In this document: positions 9,948-18,429 of the stretch, one piece after another
Layout of the letters: each line of letters begins with the position of its first letter
Position numbering within the stretch: the first letter of the stretch is position 1
Source of the DNA: Afipia sp. 1NLS2
Lineage (GTDB): Bacteria > Pseudomonadota > Alphaproteobacteria > Rhizobiales > Xanthobacteraceae
NCBI RefSeq assembly: GCF_000178995.1
Contig: NZ_ADVZ01000001.1
Span: 434,001-498,000, forward strand
DNA: 64,000 bases
Direction: 5' to 3'
Program-made: the position numbers and the translations under genes
Notes under the pieces: generated by a model
Told to the model about the DNA's origin: nothing
The model's database searches: none
Seen by the model: only the letters and a program-made list of their open reading frames with translations

Positions 9948-10646
9948 TTGCGTCCTCATGAAACCGAAGAGCTTCGACAGCTTCCACTGTTTTCCGCAAT
10001 GAGTCCGGAAAATATGGAGCGGCTGCTGGACGCCGCATTGCTGCAGAAATTCCCGGCAGGCGTCGTCCTGATTCATGAAAACACCCAGGCCGATTTTCTG
10101 CATGTGCTGATCGACGGCCTTGCCGAAATTTATACCGAACAGGGTGGCGGAGAATGGGGCATCTCACTGATTAATCCGGTCTCCACCTTCATTCCCGCGG
10201 CCATCATCAGCAACCAGCCCTACCTGAGTTCGGCAAGGACGTTACTCGAATCGCGTGTCCTGCTGATTCCGGCCAAGCGAATCCGCGAGATTTTCGATCA
10301 GGACATCGTCTTCGCCCGCGTGATCGCGAAAGAGCTTGCACGCGCGTATCGCGGATCGGTCAAGAAGCTCAAAGGATACATGGCCAGGTCAAGCGTCGAA
10401 CGCCTGGCCAACTGGATACTGACTGAAGCCCAGAAAGATACCCATCAGGGAAACGTCGTCATTCCCTTCGACCGCGGCACGCTGGCATCGCATATCGGTA
10501 CCACGCGTGAAAACCTGTCGCGCAACCTTGCGTATCTGACAGACCATGGCGTGCGGATTCGCGGGCGCGAAATCGTCATCGACGACAAGGATCAACTCAT
10601 CATCTTCGCACGCCCCCAGCGGTTAATCGACGACCCCGCGTCCTGA
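9948..10646 (+). CDS. narR: Crp/Fnr-family regulator without Fe-S cysteines (NarR-type)
   Basis: A 232-residue regulator with an N-terminal cyclic-nucleotide-binding fold (about residues 10-125), a dimerisation helix and a C-terminal helix-turn-helix. The recognition helix TRENLSRNLAYL has E-x-x-S-R, the DNA-contact set of FNR. The protein has no cysteine, so it cannot carry the FNR [4Fe-4S] cluster. Position and lack of cysteines match NarR of Paracoccus, a nitrate/nitrite-dependent activator encoded divergently from narKGHJI. A DNR-like NO sensor is the alternative. The start is a TTG at 9948 with GGAG eight bases upstream; an in-frame stop at 9930 excludes a longer form. Confidence 0.75.
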   Translation: MRPHETEELRQLPLFSAMSPENMERLLDAALLQKFPAGVVLIHENTQADFLHVLIDGLAEIYTEQGGGEWGISLINPVSTFIPAAIISNQPYLSSARTLLESRVLLIPAKRIREIFDQDIVFARVIAKELARAYRGSVKKLKGYMARSSVERLANWILTEAQKDTHQGNVVIPFDRGTLASHIGTTRENLSRNLAYLTDHGVRIRGREIVIDDKDQLIIFARPQRLIDDPAS

Positions 10647-10687
10647 AGCTGCGCCCCGTCACGCAAGACACCGCAACAGCACCGATA

Positions 10688-10701
10688 TTGCGTTAACGCA
10701 A
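10688..10701 (+). promoter_or_regulatory. FixK/FNR-type box upstream of hemN
   Basis: TTGCGTTAACGCAA is a perfect 14-base palindrome of the FixK2 type (TTGC-N6-GCAA). It is centred 67 bases upstream of the hemN ATG. Anaerobic hemN genes in rhizobia are known FixK2 targets. Confidence 0.75.
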
Positions 10702-10761
10702 AGCGGGCGAGGCGGATTTGCTGAATGCTGTTTCGCGATCCTGACATCGGAGAGATCGCAC

Positions 10762-12135
10762 ATGACCCTTCCCCCCATCCAGATGCGATCCGACCTTAAC
10801 CATCGGTATGGCGAAGAGCGTCTGCCGCGCTACACCAGCTATCCGACCGCGCCTTACTTCTCCGAATCGATCACGCAACACACTTACCGCCAATGGCTTG
10901 CAGGAATCCCGCAAGGCAAAACAGTGTCGCTCTATCTGCACATTCCGTTCTGCCAATCCATGTGCTGGTATTGCGGCTGCAACACCACCATCGTCCGGCG
11001 CAATGAGCCCGTTGCCGAATATCTCGCAGCATTGAGCCAAGAGATCGAGAGGGTGACGGACCATATAGGGCAACGGCTCAAGGTCGGTGCAGTGCATTTT
11101 GGCGGCGGAACGCCAACGATCATGACGCCGGACCAGTTCTCGGACCTCATGACTGTCCTGAGACAAAAATTCAATTTTCTGTCCGACGCCGAAATCGCCA
11201 TCGAGATCGACCCGCGCAGGCTGACCCGCGAGATGTCGCTTGCACTCGGCGCGAACGGCATCACGCGGGCAAGCCTCGGCGTCCAGAGCTTCGATCCCGC
11301 CGTTCAGCAGGCCGTCAACCGCATTCAGAGTTTTGAAGACACCGCCGCCGTGACTGAAGGATTGCGGGCGGCGGGTATCAACAGCATCAATTTCGACCTG
11401 ATCTACGGCCTGCCGCATCAAACAGTGGCATCATGTTTCGATACCGTTCAGAAGTGCATGCAGCTTCGCCCCGACCGCTTCGCGGTTTTCGGCTACGCCC
11501 ATATCCCGACGTTCAAGAAGCACCAGCGCAAGATCGACGAGGCCGCGCTTCCGGATGGAGAGCAGCGCCACCTTCAGGCCAACATGATCGCCCATTGCCT
11601 GACCAATGCTGGCTATCGGCAGATCGGCCTCGATCATTTTGCTCTTCCCGCCGACAGCCTGACGACGGCACAGGCGGCGGGACACCTGCACCGCAATTTT
11701 CAGGGTTACACCACCGACGACAGCGACATCCTGATCGGCTTCGGCGCAAGCGCAATCGGGCGGCTGGAACAGGGCTACGTTCAGAACGAAGTCGCGCCCC
11801 TGACCTATCGGACGCAGATCGGTAACGGCAACCTTCCGACCCGCAAGGGTTATGCACTGAGCGCCGACGACCGCCTGCGCGCAGACATCATCGAGCGGAT
11901 CATGTGCGATTTTCGCGTCGATCTACAGCAGGTCTGCGCGAGACACGGCACAAGGCCGGAGACTTTGCTGCGATCGGCCGACCGCCTGGACATGCTGATC
12001 GCCGACGGCATCGTCCGGATCGAGGGATCTGTGCTTTCGGTCGAGGATGACACACGCCACCTCGTGCGCAGCGTCGCCGCCGCATTCGACGCCTATCTCG
12101 GCGCACCCGGTCCGGTCTATAGCCGCGCGGTGTGA
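10762..12135 (+). CDS. hemN: Oxygen-independent coproporphyrinogen III dehydrogenase
   Basis: A 457-residue radical-SAM enzyme converting coproporphyrinogen III to protoporphyrinogen IX without oxygen. The cluster motif is in YLHIPFCQSMCWYCGC (C-x3-C-x2-C plus the extra cysteine typical of HemN), followed by the GGGTPT SAM-binding stretch. Length matches the HemN group rather than the shorter HemW-like proteins. It supplies haem for NarI, NorBC and other cytochromes under anoxia and stands behind its own FixK-type box. Confidence 0.95.
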   Translation: MTLPPIQMRSDLNHRYGEERLPRYTSYPTAPYFSESITQHTYRQWLAGIPQGKTVSLYLHIPFCQSMCWYCGCNTTIVRRNEPVAEYLAALSQEIERVTDHIGQRLKVGAVHFGGGTPTIMTPDQFSDLMTVLRQKFNFLSDAEIAIEIDPRRLTREMSLALGANGITRASLGVQSFDPAVQQAVNRIQSFEDTAAVTEGLRAAGINSINFDLIYGLPHQTVASCFDTVQKCMQLRPDRFAVFGYAHIPTFKKHQRKIDEAALPDGEQRHLQANMIAHCLTNAGYRQIGLDHFALPADSLTTAQAAGHLHRNFQGYTTDDSDILIGFGASAIGRLEQGYVQNEVAPLTYRTQIGNGNLPTRKGYALSADDRLRADIIERIMCDFRVDLQQVCARHGTRPETLLRSADRLDMLIADGIVRIEGSVLSVEDDTRHLVRSVAAAFDAYLGAPGPVYSRAV

Positions 12136-12144
12136 CGCCGGCAG

Positions 12145-12543
12145 CTACCGTTTGAGCACGCTGACCGCGCGCGGCAACTCATTGCGAGGGCAATTCAGGG
12201 TCGGCGGCTCGATGTCGCGCAAGGCCGCGGCACCGGCCTCCGCCGATCGGCCGATCTCGTCGAACAGAAGCGCCATTTCCGTGAAAACCGTGCGGTCCTT
12301 CTCGTTCTCCGTCAGTTGATCGAGCTCGGAGAGCAGCATGAGAATGGCGTCGATCCGGTCTTTGTGATCGCGCGCGCGAAGCAGCGACCGCCTCGACAGG
12401 CGCTGCTCCTCAAGATTGGAGAATCGCTCGAGAGCATCGCTGAGAATCTCGCGGCAACTGCAGTCGAGATCCATGCGCGTCAGCACGGTCTGCAATCGCC
12501 CGATCAAATCCAGCGCTTCACAGGTACGGCCCTTCTCAACCAT
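12145..12543 (-). CDS. Uncharacterised helical protein in the ubiTUV operon
   Basis: A 132-residue soluble protein, rich in charged residues and leucines, with predicted long helices (about residues 5-100) and no recognised domain. It has a Cys-x-Cys pair near residue 27 (DLDCSCREIL) and one more cysteine near the C-terminus. The start is an ATG at 12543 with GAGGAGG upstream; a GTG further up at 12585 lacks such a site. It begins 38 bases after ubiV on the same strand, so it is probably the last gene of ubiTUV. I do not recognise a function. Confidence 0.7.
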   Translation of the reverse strand: MVEKGRTCEALDLIGRLQTVLTRMDLDCSCREILSDALERFSNLEEQRLSRRSLLRARDHKDRIDAILMLLSELDQLTENEKDRTVFTEMALLFDEIGRSAEAGAAALRDIEPPTLNCPRNELPRAVSVLKR

Positions 12544-12581
12544 CACCGCCTCCTCACCACATCGCGCCACGTCGTTGCGCT

Positions 12582-13526
12582 TCACTGTACGGCGTCCCGC
12601 ATCTGCGGCTCGCGAATACGCGACTCCGCGCCTGCCTCATTGGCAACGAACACCGCCCCCGCCTGCCCGTGCACGAAGCCATTCGCGAATGGCACATCGG
12701 GATAGATGCACGACAATTCATGCATGCCGTCTTCATGGGACCGGCCACCGTCGATCACATCCCGGAAGACCCGAGCCACCGCAACCATGTCGCATTGCTG
12801 CGGCGACAGGCGAAGCGCGCCGACACCGGCCATCGCAAGATCGTCCACCTCTCCGAGCAAATTCGCGCAGGCATGGGACATGGTCTGCACGCCGTTCATG
12901 GCGAGGAACGGCTCACCGTCGAGCGTGGCGACAGCCAATCCATCGGGGTCCTTCTCGCAGACGAAACGGCAATTGTCCTTCGACAGCTTGTGAAGGCGGG
13001 CATGATAACAGCGCGCGGAAATAGCAAGCGGCACGCGGCCAAACGCGAAGACCTCCGTCGTCACGTCAGGCAGAGCCGTCGCGATGGCCCGGATCGAATC
13101 CATCGGCAGTTCGGGCGGCAAGCAAATTCGTTGCGCGCCCCGGCGCGCAAAATAGGATGCCGTCGCCTCGTTGTAGATGTTGACGAACGGTCCGATCGCG
13201 TGCGGACGATCCGCGAGCGATCCAAGGCAAGTGAGGTCGTTCGCCTCCACCATGAAATCGGTGTTCTCGGCTAGTTCCGCCATCTGCTGACGCTCCCGCT
13301 TCAGCGACACGAGAATCAAGGATCCAAGAACTACCTGCTTGCCGCAGGCCGCGAGCCGTTCGATCACCGCAGGCATATGCTCGGCGAAAAACGGCGAGCG
13401 CTTCGAGCAGACGATTTCGCCGATGACGGCCACATCCACAGGAGCCTCCTCGGCCACGCGGAAATAGAAGTCCCGCCACTGATCGGGAGCCCAGTTGTAG
13501 AGCACAGGCCCAAGGGTCAACTGCAT
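12582..13526 (-). CDS. ubiV: Anaerobic ubiquinone hydroxylation protein UbiV (U32 family)
   Basis: A 314-residue member of the U32 peptidase-like family. Four cysteines fit the [4Fe-4S] site described for UbiV: one in EIVCSKR near residue 40, and three in the segment around ARCYHARLH, DNCRF and VCEKD. UbiU and UbiV with UbiT hydroxylate the ubiquinone ring without O2, using prephenate as oxygen donor in E. coli. The start is the ATG at 13526 (a TTG precedes it) with AGAGG upstream. It follows ubiU by 49 bases. Confidence 0.92.
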   Translation of the reverse strand: MQLTLGPVLYNWAPDQWRDFYFRVAEEAPVDVAVIGEIVCSKRSPFFAEHMPAVIERLAACGKQVVLGSLILVSLKRERQQMAELAENTDFMVEANDLTCLGSLADRPHAIGPFVNIYNEATASYFARRGAQRICLPPELPMDSIRAIATALPDVTTEVFAFGRVPLAISARCYHARLHKLSKDNCRFVCEKDPDGLAVATLDGEPFLAMNGVQTMSHACANLLGEVDDLAMAGVGALRLSPQQCDMVAVARVFRDVIDGGRSHEDGMHELSCIYPDVPFANGFVHGQAGAVFVANEAGAESRIREPQMRDAVQ

Positions 13527-13575
13527 CAACGCAACCTCTTATGAAATGCGCCGTCAATGGCGGACGGGGATGACA

Positions 13576-14553
13576 TCATCGCCAGCTCTTGCGATAGGCT
13601 CCTGCCGTTGTTGACTGGCCTTCGGTGAGGGCGACAAGATCACCGGACGGGCTTGCAAAATCGCTTTCCAGTCCCGCGAGAATCTGGCGGAAGCTGCGGA
13701 CCACGCGCTCGATATAGGCGCGGCCACGTTGCCGGCCTTCGATCTTGAGCGCCGTCACGCCTGCCTTTCGCAAGTCCGGCAACATGGATGTCGCATCGAG
13801 ACTGACCGGGTCCTCGAAAAGATAGCCGGCGCCGTGCTCGGTCTGAAAACGGCCCTTGCAAAGCGTCGGGTATCCGACAGGCTCTCCCGCAGCGAACTTG
13901 TTGACTGTGAACGCGCCAAGGCGCGAGATCAGTTGCCCATCCTGCTCGCGATAATGAACATGGCTCGCGGGCGAGCAGACGCCATTCATGTTCGGAGATT
14001 CTCCCGTGGCGTAGGAGGAGAGCGAGCAGCGCCCCTCCTCCATCACGCAAAGACCGCCGAAGACGAAGACTTCCGTCTCGCAATTGACCTCCCGCGTGAT
14101 CGCCGCGATCTCGGGCACACTCAGCACGCGCGGCAGAACAACCCGGCGCACGCCAAATGCCTTCACGTAGTAATCAATCGCATCCGGATTGGACGCCGCC
14201 GCCTGGACCGACAGATGCAGGCGCTGATACGGATGATGCCGGACCGCATAGTCGAGAACTCCGACATCCGCGACGATCAGCGCGTCCGCCCCGGCGTCAG
14301 TGGCAGCGTCTACCGCGCGTTCCCACACGTCGAGCGATCCCGCCCGCGCGAATGTGTTGATGGCGACAAGAACCCTGACGCCATGGTTGTGGGCGTAAGA
14401 AATTCCGGCCTTCAATTCCTCGGGGCTGAAATTCAGGCCGGGGAAATTACGCGCGTTGGTTTCATCGCGAAATCCGCAATACACTGCATCCGCGCCCGCA
14501 TCGACGGCAGCCCTGAGCGCGGCAGGCGTACCGGCAGGGCAGATCAATTCCAT
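13576..14553 (-). CDS. ubiU: Anaerobic ubiquinone hydroxylation protein UbiU (U32 family)
   Basis: A 325-residue U32-family protein, partner of UbiV. It opens with MELICPAGTPAALRAAVDAG, the typical UbiU start. Cysteines in GGLCVMEEGRCSLSS, NGVCSPASH and PTLCKGRF match the four-cysteine Fe-S site of the family. The final residues of ubiT overlap its start by ten bases, indicating translational coupling. Together with ubiT, ubiV and the divergent ubiD-ubiX it allows ubiquinone synthesis during nitrate respiration. Confidence 0.94.
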   Translation of the reverse strand: MELICPAGTPAALRAAVDAGADAVYCGFRDETNARNFPGLNFSPEELKAGISYAHNHGVRVLVAINTFARAGSLDVWERAVDAATDAGADALIVADVGVLDYAVRHHPYQRLHLSVQAAASNPDAIDYYVKAFGVRRVVLPRVLSVPEIAAITREVNCETEVFVFGGLCVMEEGRCSLSSYATGESPNMNGVCSPASHVHYREQDGQLISRLGAFTVNKFAAGEPVGYPTLCKGRFQTEHGAGYLFEDPVSLDATSMLPDLRKAGVTALKIEGRQRGRAYIERVVRSFRQILAGLESDFASPSGDLVALTEGQSTTAGAYRKSWR

Positions 14554-15098
14554 GGCCGCCCCTCTGCTGCCAGCCCGCTTTGTTGCTGACCGGGCGGACT
14601 GCCGATGACACCACGCAGAAACTGCGCGGCAATGGGCGACAACGGCCCCAGCCAGGCGATAGATTCCGCGACGATGTCGATCCCGGCTTCATCGATCGCA
14701 TTGCGCAACGCGACCGCAGCCTCCATATCGCCCTCGACCTTAATATCCCGGGAAAAGAACAGCGCGTCGCCATCACAGGAGCCATCCACGAGGCCAATCA
14801 GCGCCGCGATGGTCCCCGTCACCCTGACGTCGATCTGCTGCGGCATCGACCTGACTGCGACAACTTTTGGATTGACCCGCGCGGGCTCGAGCACGAAGAC
14901 AAAGGGCAAGTCTGTCGGGTCCAGTCCAAATCGTTTGGTGGCGTGAGTGCCGAGGCGATCGAAGATTTGCGGGTGCCGCTTCTGGATTCCATGCAGGCAT
15001 GCGCCAAGCACAGGCTGCAACGGCAGCAGCGGCAGGTATTGCCCGACAAACGCCAACACCGGCGGCACTCTCGAAATGAACGGGCCGGACGCCGGCAT
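14544..15098 (-). CDS. ubiT: Anaerobic ubiquinone biosynthesis accessory factor UbiT (SCP2 domain)
   Basis: A 184-residue protein with an SCP2 sterol-carrier-like lipid-binding domain. The segment DALFFSRDIKVEGDMEAAVA aligns by eye with the E. coli UbiT motif TLFFQRRLVIEGDTE. UbiT is thought to bind the isoprenoid quinone intermediates. I chose the ATG at 15098 because AGAGGAG lies six bases upstream and the length then matches the family; an ATG at 15122 is possible but has a weak site. It is first in ubiTUV. Confidence 0.9.
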   Translation of the reverse strand: MPASGPFISRVPPVLAFVGQYLPLLPLQPVLGACLHGIQKRHPQIFDRLGTHATKRFGLDPTDLPFVFVLEPARVNPKVVAVRSMPQQIDVRVTGTIAALIGLVDGSCDGDALFFSRDIKVEGDMEAAVALRNAIDEAGIDIVAESIAWLGPLSPIAAQFLRGVIGSPPGQQQSGLAAEGRPWN

Positions 15099-15145
15099 CA
15101 GAGTCTCCTCTGTGGCGTTCATATCATCCGCACCAGGGGAATTCC

Positions 15146-15159
15146 TTGCTCTAGGACAA
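15146..15159. promoter_or_regulatory. FNR-type box between ubiT and ubiD
   Basis: TTGCT-CTAG-GACAA fits TTG-N8-CAA and lies 48-61 bases upstream of ubiT and about 65-78 bases upstream of ubiD. It could serve either divergent unit. The central CTAG recurs in the box upstream of pseudoazurin. Confidence 0.5.
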
Positions 15160-15223
15160 CGAATGTTGAGGCCTTCTGCTTCAGGAAAGGCGCAGGAAAT
15201 CCTTTCCGGAGACCACGCCTCTG

Positions 15224-16750
15224 TTGCGTCGCGACCAGCCACTTTTCAAAGGCCTGCGCAGCTTTCTCTCCTATCTCGAGACCCAAGGCCAACTTGTCCG
15301 CATCCGCGAACCGGTCTCGGTCGTCCACGAGATCACCGAGATTCACAGGCGCGTGCTTCAGCGCAACGGTCCCGCGCTGCTGTTTGAATCACCCATTAAG
15401 GCCGACGGCGCAGCCTCCGAGATGCCTGTCCTCGTCAACCTGTTCGGCACGCGCGAGCGCGTTGCCTGGGGACTTGGCGTCGACCCCGAGCATTTACCGG
15501 TCCTCGGCCAGGCGCTCGCGGAGTTAAGCGAACCGGAGCCGCCGCACAGTCTCGCGGACGCGATGGCGAAACTGCCGCTCGCGCGCGGGATCATGGCGAT
15601 GCGCCCTAAGTCCATTGATACACCGCCCGTGCATGACATCGTATGGCGAGACGATTCAATCGATCTCACCCGATTGCCAGTGCAGGTTTGCTGGCCAGGC
15701 GAACCCGCTCCGCTCGTCACATGGCCGATGGTCGTCACCCGGCCGCCGGACGACGAGACGGACGCCAACGTCAATGTCGGCGTCTACCGCATGCAGGTGC
15801 TGGACCGCGATCGCCTGATCCTGCGCTGGCTCGCCCATCGCGGCGGCGCGCGCCATCATCATCTGTGGAAGGCGCGCGGCCTCGACATGCCGGTCGCGAT
15901 CGCGATCGGCGCCGATCCGGCGATGATGCTCACGGCGGCGCTCCCCTTGCCGGAAACGCTTTCGGAATTTCGCTTCGCCGGTCTTCTGCGCGGAGCGCGC
16001 CTGCCGCTCGCGCGCTGCATCAGCGTTCCGCTGATGGTGCCTGCGGAAGCCGAGATCGTCATCGAAGGTACCGTCTCTCCCGACGAAACGGCCCCCGAAG
16101 GGCCGTTCGGCGACCACACCGGCTATTATAATGCCGTCGAGAATTTCCCCGTGATGCGCGTATCCGCCATCACCATGCGCTGGAAGCCGACTTATTTTTC
16201 AACCTTCACCGGACGCCCGCCGGATGAGCCGTCCCGCATCGGCGAAGTTTTTAACGAACTTCTTGTGCCGTTGGTGAGAAAGCGGATTCCGGAAATCGTC
16301 GATCTGTGGCTGCCTCCCGAAGCATGTTCGTACCGGATCGCAGTCGCGTCGATCTCAAAGCGCTATCCGGGACAGGCGCGGCGGGTGATGCTCGCACTGT
16401 GGTCGATGCTGCCGCAGCTCACCTACACGAAATTCCTGATCCTCGTCGATCCGGACATTGATGTCCGCAACTGGTCCGATGTGATGTGGGCGATCGCCAC
16501 GCGCTCCGATCCATCGCGCGATCTCGTGACGCTGACCGATACGCCGATCGACTATCTCGACTTCGCGTCCCCGAAGCCCGGCCTCGGCGGCAAGGTCGGC
16601 ATCGATGCGACCACGAAGCTGCCGCCCGAAACGGATCGCGAATGGGGCCGGGTCCTTGACATGGACGAAGCCGTGGTCGCGCGCGTGAGCGAGCTTTGGC
16701 AACGGCTCGGCCTTCCATCAGACTTCGAATCCACGGAGAAACAACAATGA
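15224..16750 (+). CDS. ubiD: UbiD-family decarboxylase (3-octaprenyl-4-hydroxybenzoate type)
   Basis: A 508-residue decarboxylase using prenylated FMN supplied by UbiX; in ubiquinone synthesis it removes the carboxylate of the prenylated ring. Family signatures include VGVYRMQVLDRDRLILRW, HHLWKARG, PEGPFGDHTGYY and the C-terminal Asp/Glu-rich region. Length is close to E. coli UbiD (497). The frame opens with a TTG at 15224 and a poorly placed GGAGA upstream, so the exact start is uncertain. It overlaps ubiX as ATGA. Another aromatic-acid substrate is possible, but ubiTUV alongside argues for ubiquinone. Confidence 0.85.
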   Translation: MRRDQPLFKGLRSFLSYLETQGQLVRIREPVSVVHEITEIHRRVLQRNGPALLFESPIKADGAASEMPVLVNLFGTRERVAWGLGVDPEHLPVLGQALAELSEPEPPHSLADAMAKLPLARGIMAMRPKSIDTPPVHDIVWRDDSIDLTRLPVQVCWPGEPAPLVTWPMVVTRPPDDETDANVNVGVYRMQVLDRDRLILRWLAHRGGARHHHLWKARGLDMPVAIAIGADPAMMLTAALPLPETLSEFRFAGLLRGARLPLARCISVPLMVPAEAEIVIEGTVSPDETAPEGPFGDHTGYYNAVENFPVMRVSAITMRWKPTYFSTFTGRPPDEPSRIGEVFNELLVPLVRKRIPEIVDLWLPPEACSYRIAVASISKRYPGQARRVMLALWSMLPQLTYTKFLILVDPDIDVRNWSDVMWAIATRSDPSRDLVTLTDTPIDYLDFASPKPGLGGKVGIDATTKLPPETDREWGRVLDMDEAVVARVSELWQRLGLPSDFESTEKQQ

Positions 16751-17352
16751 GCGGCCGCTTGCGAATCGTGGTCGGCATCAGCGGCGCCTCGGGTGCGGCG
16801 CTCGGCGTACGCGTCGTCGAATTGCTGGCGGAAACCGGCCAATGCGACATCCATCTGGTCGTCACGCATCATGCCGAACGAACGCTGCTGCACGAAGTGG
16901 GTCGCAATGCACTGTCGGCGCTCGCTGCAATGGCCACGCGCCATCATGCGGATGAAGACATCGGCGCGAGCATCGCCAGCGGCTCTTTCCGAACAGCGGG
17001 CATGATCGTCGCCCCCTGCTCGATCCGCACCTTGTCCGCGATTGCGACCAGTGCCGCGAAAAATCTTCTGGTGCGCGCGGCGGACGTTCAGCTCAAGGAG
17101 CGGCGCAGGCTCGTGCTGATGGTGCGGGAAACGCCGCTGCATCTCGGCCATCTGCGGGCGATGACCGCTGCCACGGAAATTGGAGCGATCATTGCGCCGC
17201 CGGTACCCGCTTTTTACCACAAGCCCGCGTCAATGGCCGCAGTGATCGACCAGATCGCGCGCCGGGCGATCGATCTTCTCGACCTCGATCTTCATCTTCC
17301 TGTCCATGAATGGGAGGGTGAAGACCGCATCCGGGATGCGGGCCAACGATAG
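16747..17352 (+). CDS. ubiX: Flavin prenyltransferase UbiX
   Basis: A 201-residue flavoprotein that makes prenyl-FMN for UbiD. The phosphate-binding loop GISGASGAALGVRVVE, the active-site stretch APCSIRTLSAIATSAAKNLL and RRLVLMVRETPLHLGHL are all characteristic. The start ATG overlaps the ubiD stop (ATGA). The UbiX/UbiD reaction needs no oxygen and so complements UbiTUV. Confidence 0.94.
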   Translation: MSGRLRIVVGISGASGAALGVRVVELLAETGQCDIHLVVTHHAERTLLHEVGRNALSALAAMATRHHADEDIGASIASGSFRTAGMIVAPCSIRTLSAIATSAAKNLLVRAADVQLKERRRLVLMVRETPLHLGHLRAMTAATEIGAIIAPPVPAFYHKPASMAAVIDQIARRAIDLLDLDLHLPVHEWEGEDRIRDAGQR

Positions 17353-17357
17353 TCCGA

Positions 17358-18404
17358 TCAGGACATCAACTCGAAGGACGAGCGCATCACTTCGTTATGG
17401 ATGAATCCGCGCTGGACATAAGCAAGCGTCATCTCGGCCAAGGAAGGCGCGAGCAGGAAGCCGTGGCGATAGAGCCCATTGACCGATATCTTTTTCCTGC
17501 TCACCACGATGCGCGGCAGATGATCCGGAAACGCAGGCCGAAGTCCCGCGCCGACTTCAAGGATATATGCATCCCTGAAGGCCGGATGAATGACATAGGC
17601 CGCGGTCAGCAATTCAAGGGCTGAGCGCACGCTGACGGCGGTATCCTCGCTTTCAATGCTGGTGGCACCGATCATGAAGCAATTGTCCTCGCGCGGAATG
17701 ACATAAATCGGCCAGCGCGGATGAAGCAGGCGGACCGGGCGCGACAGTTTGAAATCCTGCATCTCGACGACGACCATCTCGCCCTTGACGCCACGCAGAT
17801 CTGAAAACTTGTCTCTGGCGGCAAGACCGCGGCAGTCGATCACAATGCCGTCGGTTTCAAGCGCGAGCTTGTCCAGATCGCAGTCCGATTCAAACCGGAT
17901 GATGCCGCCGGCGGCGACGAACCTCGCATGCAGTTGCGGCAACACGGCGCGCGGCTCGACATGCCCTTCTCCCGCGAAAAACAGGCCCGCGTGAAACCGT
18001 CCATACAGCGCCGGTTCAAGCTCTCCGATCCTCTCCGCGTCGAGGCGATCATGGCCCGTCGTCACCCGCGCGAAGCGTTCGAAGTCCGGGCGGTCACGCG
18101 GCTGAGCCACGACAAGGGAGCCGTTAAACGACGTGCCAGGAAGATGCTGGCGCCACAGTTCGAGCGAGCGGGTCCCGAGATGCGTGATCAGCGGCTCGGA
18201 GACTTCGCCTTCGCACCATGGCGCCAGCATGCCCCCTGCCCAGTGGCTGGTCGCATAGGTCATCTTGATGTCGTCACGATCAAGCAGCGTGACGTCATAG
18301 CCCGCACATGCAAACAGCAGCGCCTGCCAGCTCCCCGCAACACCGGCGCCGATCACGGTGACGGAAGACTCTCCTTTCGGAGAAGGCGGCTCTCTCAACA
18401 TCAT
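17358..18404 (-). CDS. FAD-dependent oxidoreductase, ThiO / D-amino-acid-oxidase family
   Basis: A 348-residue flavoprotein. The Rossmann dinucleotide motif is VIGAGVAGSWQALLFACAGY near residue 15. GHVEPRAVLPQL and the C-terminal VGAGLRPAFPDHLPRI are typical of glycine-oxidase (ThiO) and DAO proteins. ThiO makes the glycine imine for thiazole synthesis, but no thi gene is nearby, so substrate is open. It is tail-to-tail with ubiX (5-base gap) and 25 bases downstream of cysK on the same strand, so it may be co-transcribed with cysK. A start at 18404 or 18401 is equally good (tandem ATG). Confidence 0.75.
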   Translation of the reverse strand: MMLREPPSPKGESSVTVIGAGVAGSWQALLFACAGYDVTLLDRDDIKMTYATSHWAGGMLAPWCEGEVSEPLITHLGTRSLELWRQHLPGTSFNGSLVVAQPRDRPDFERFARVTTGHDRLDAERIGELEPALYGRFHAGLFFAGEGHVEPRAVLPQLHARFVAAGGIIRFESDCDLDKLALETDGIVIDCRGLAARDKFSDLRGVKGEMVVVEMQDFKLSRPVRLLHPRWPIYVIPREDNCFMIGATSIESEDTAVSVRSALELLTAAYVIHPAFRDAYILEVGAGLRPAFPDHLPRIVVSRKKISVNGLYRHGFLLAPSLAEMTLAYVQRGFIHNEVMRSSFELMS

Positions 18405-18429
18405 CCCTGTCCCGAACTGGATACGCGGG

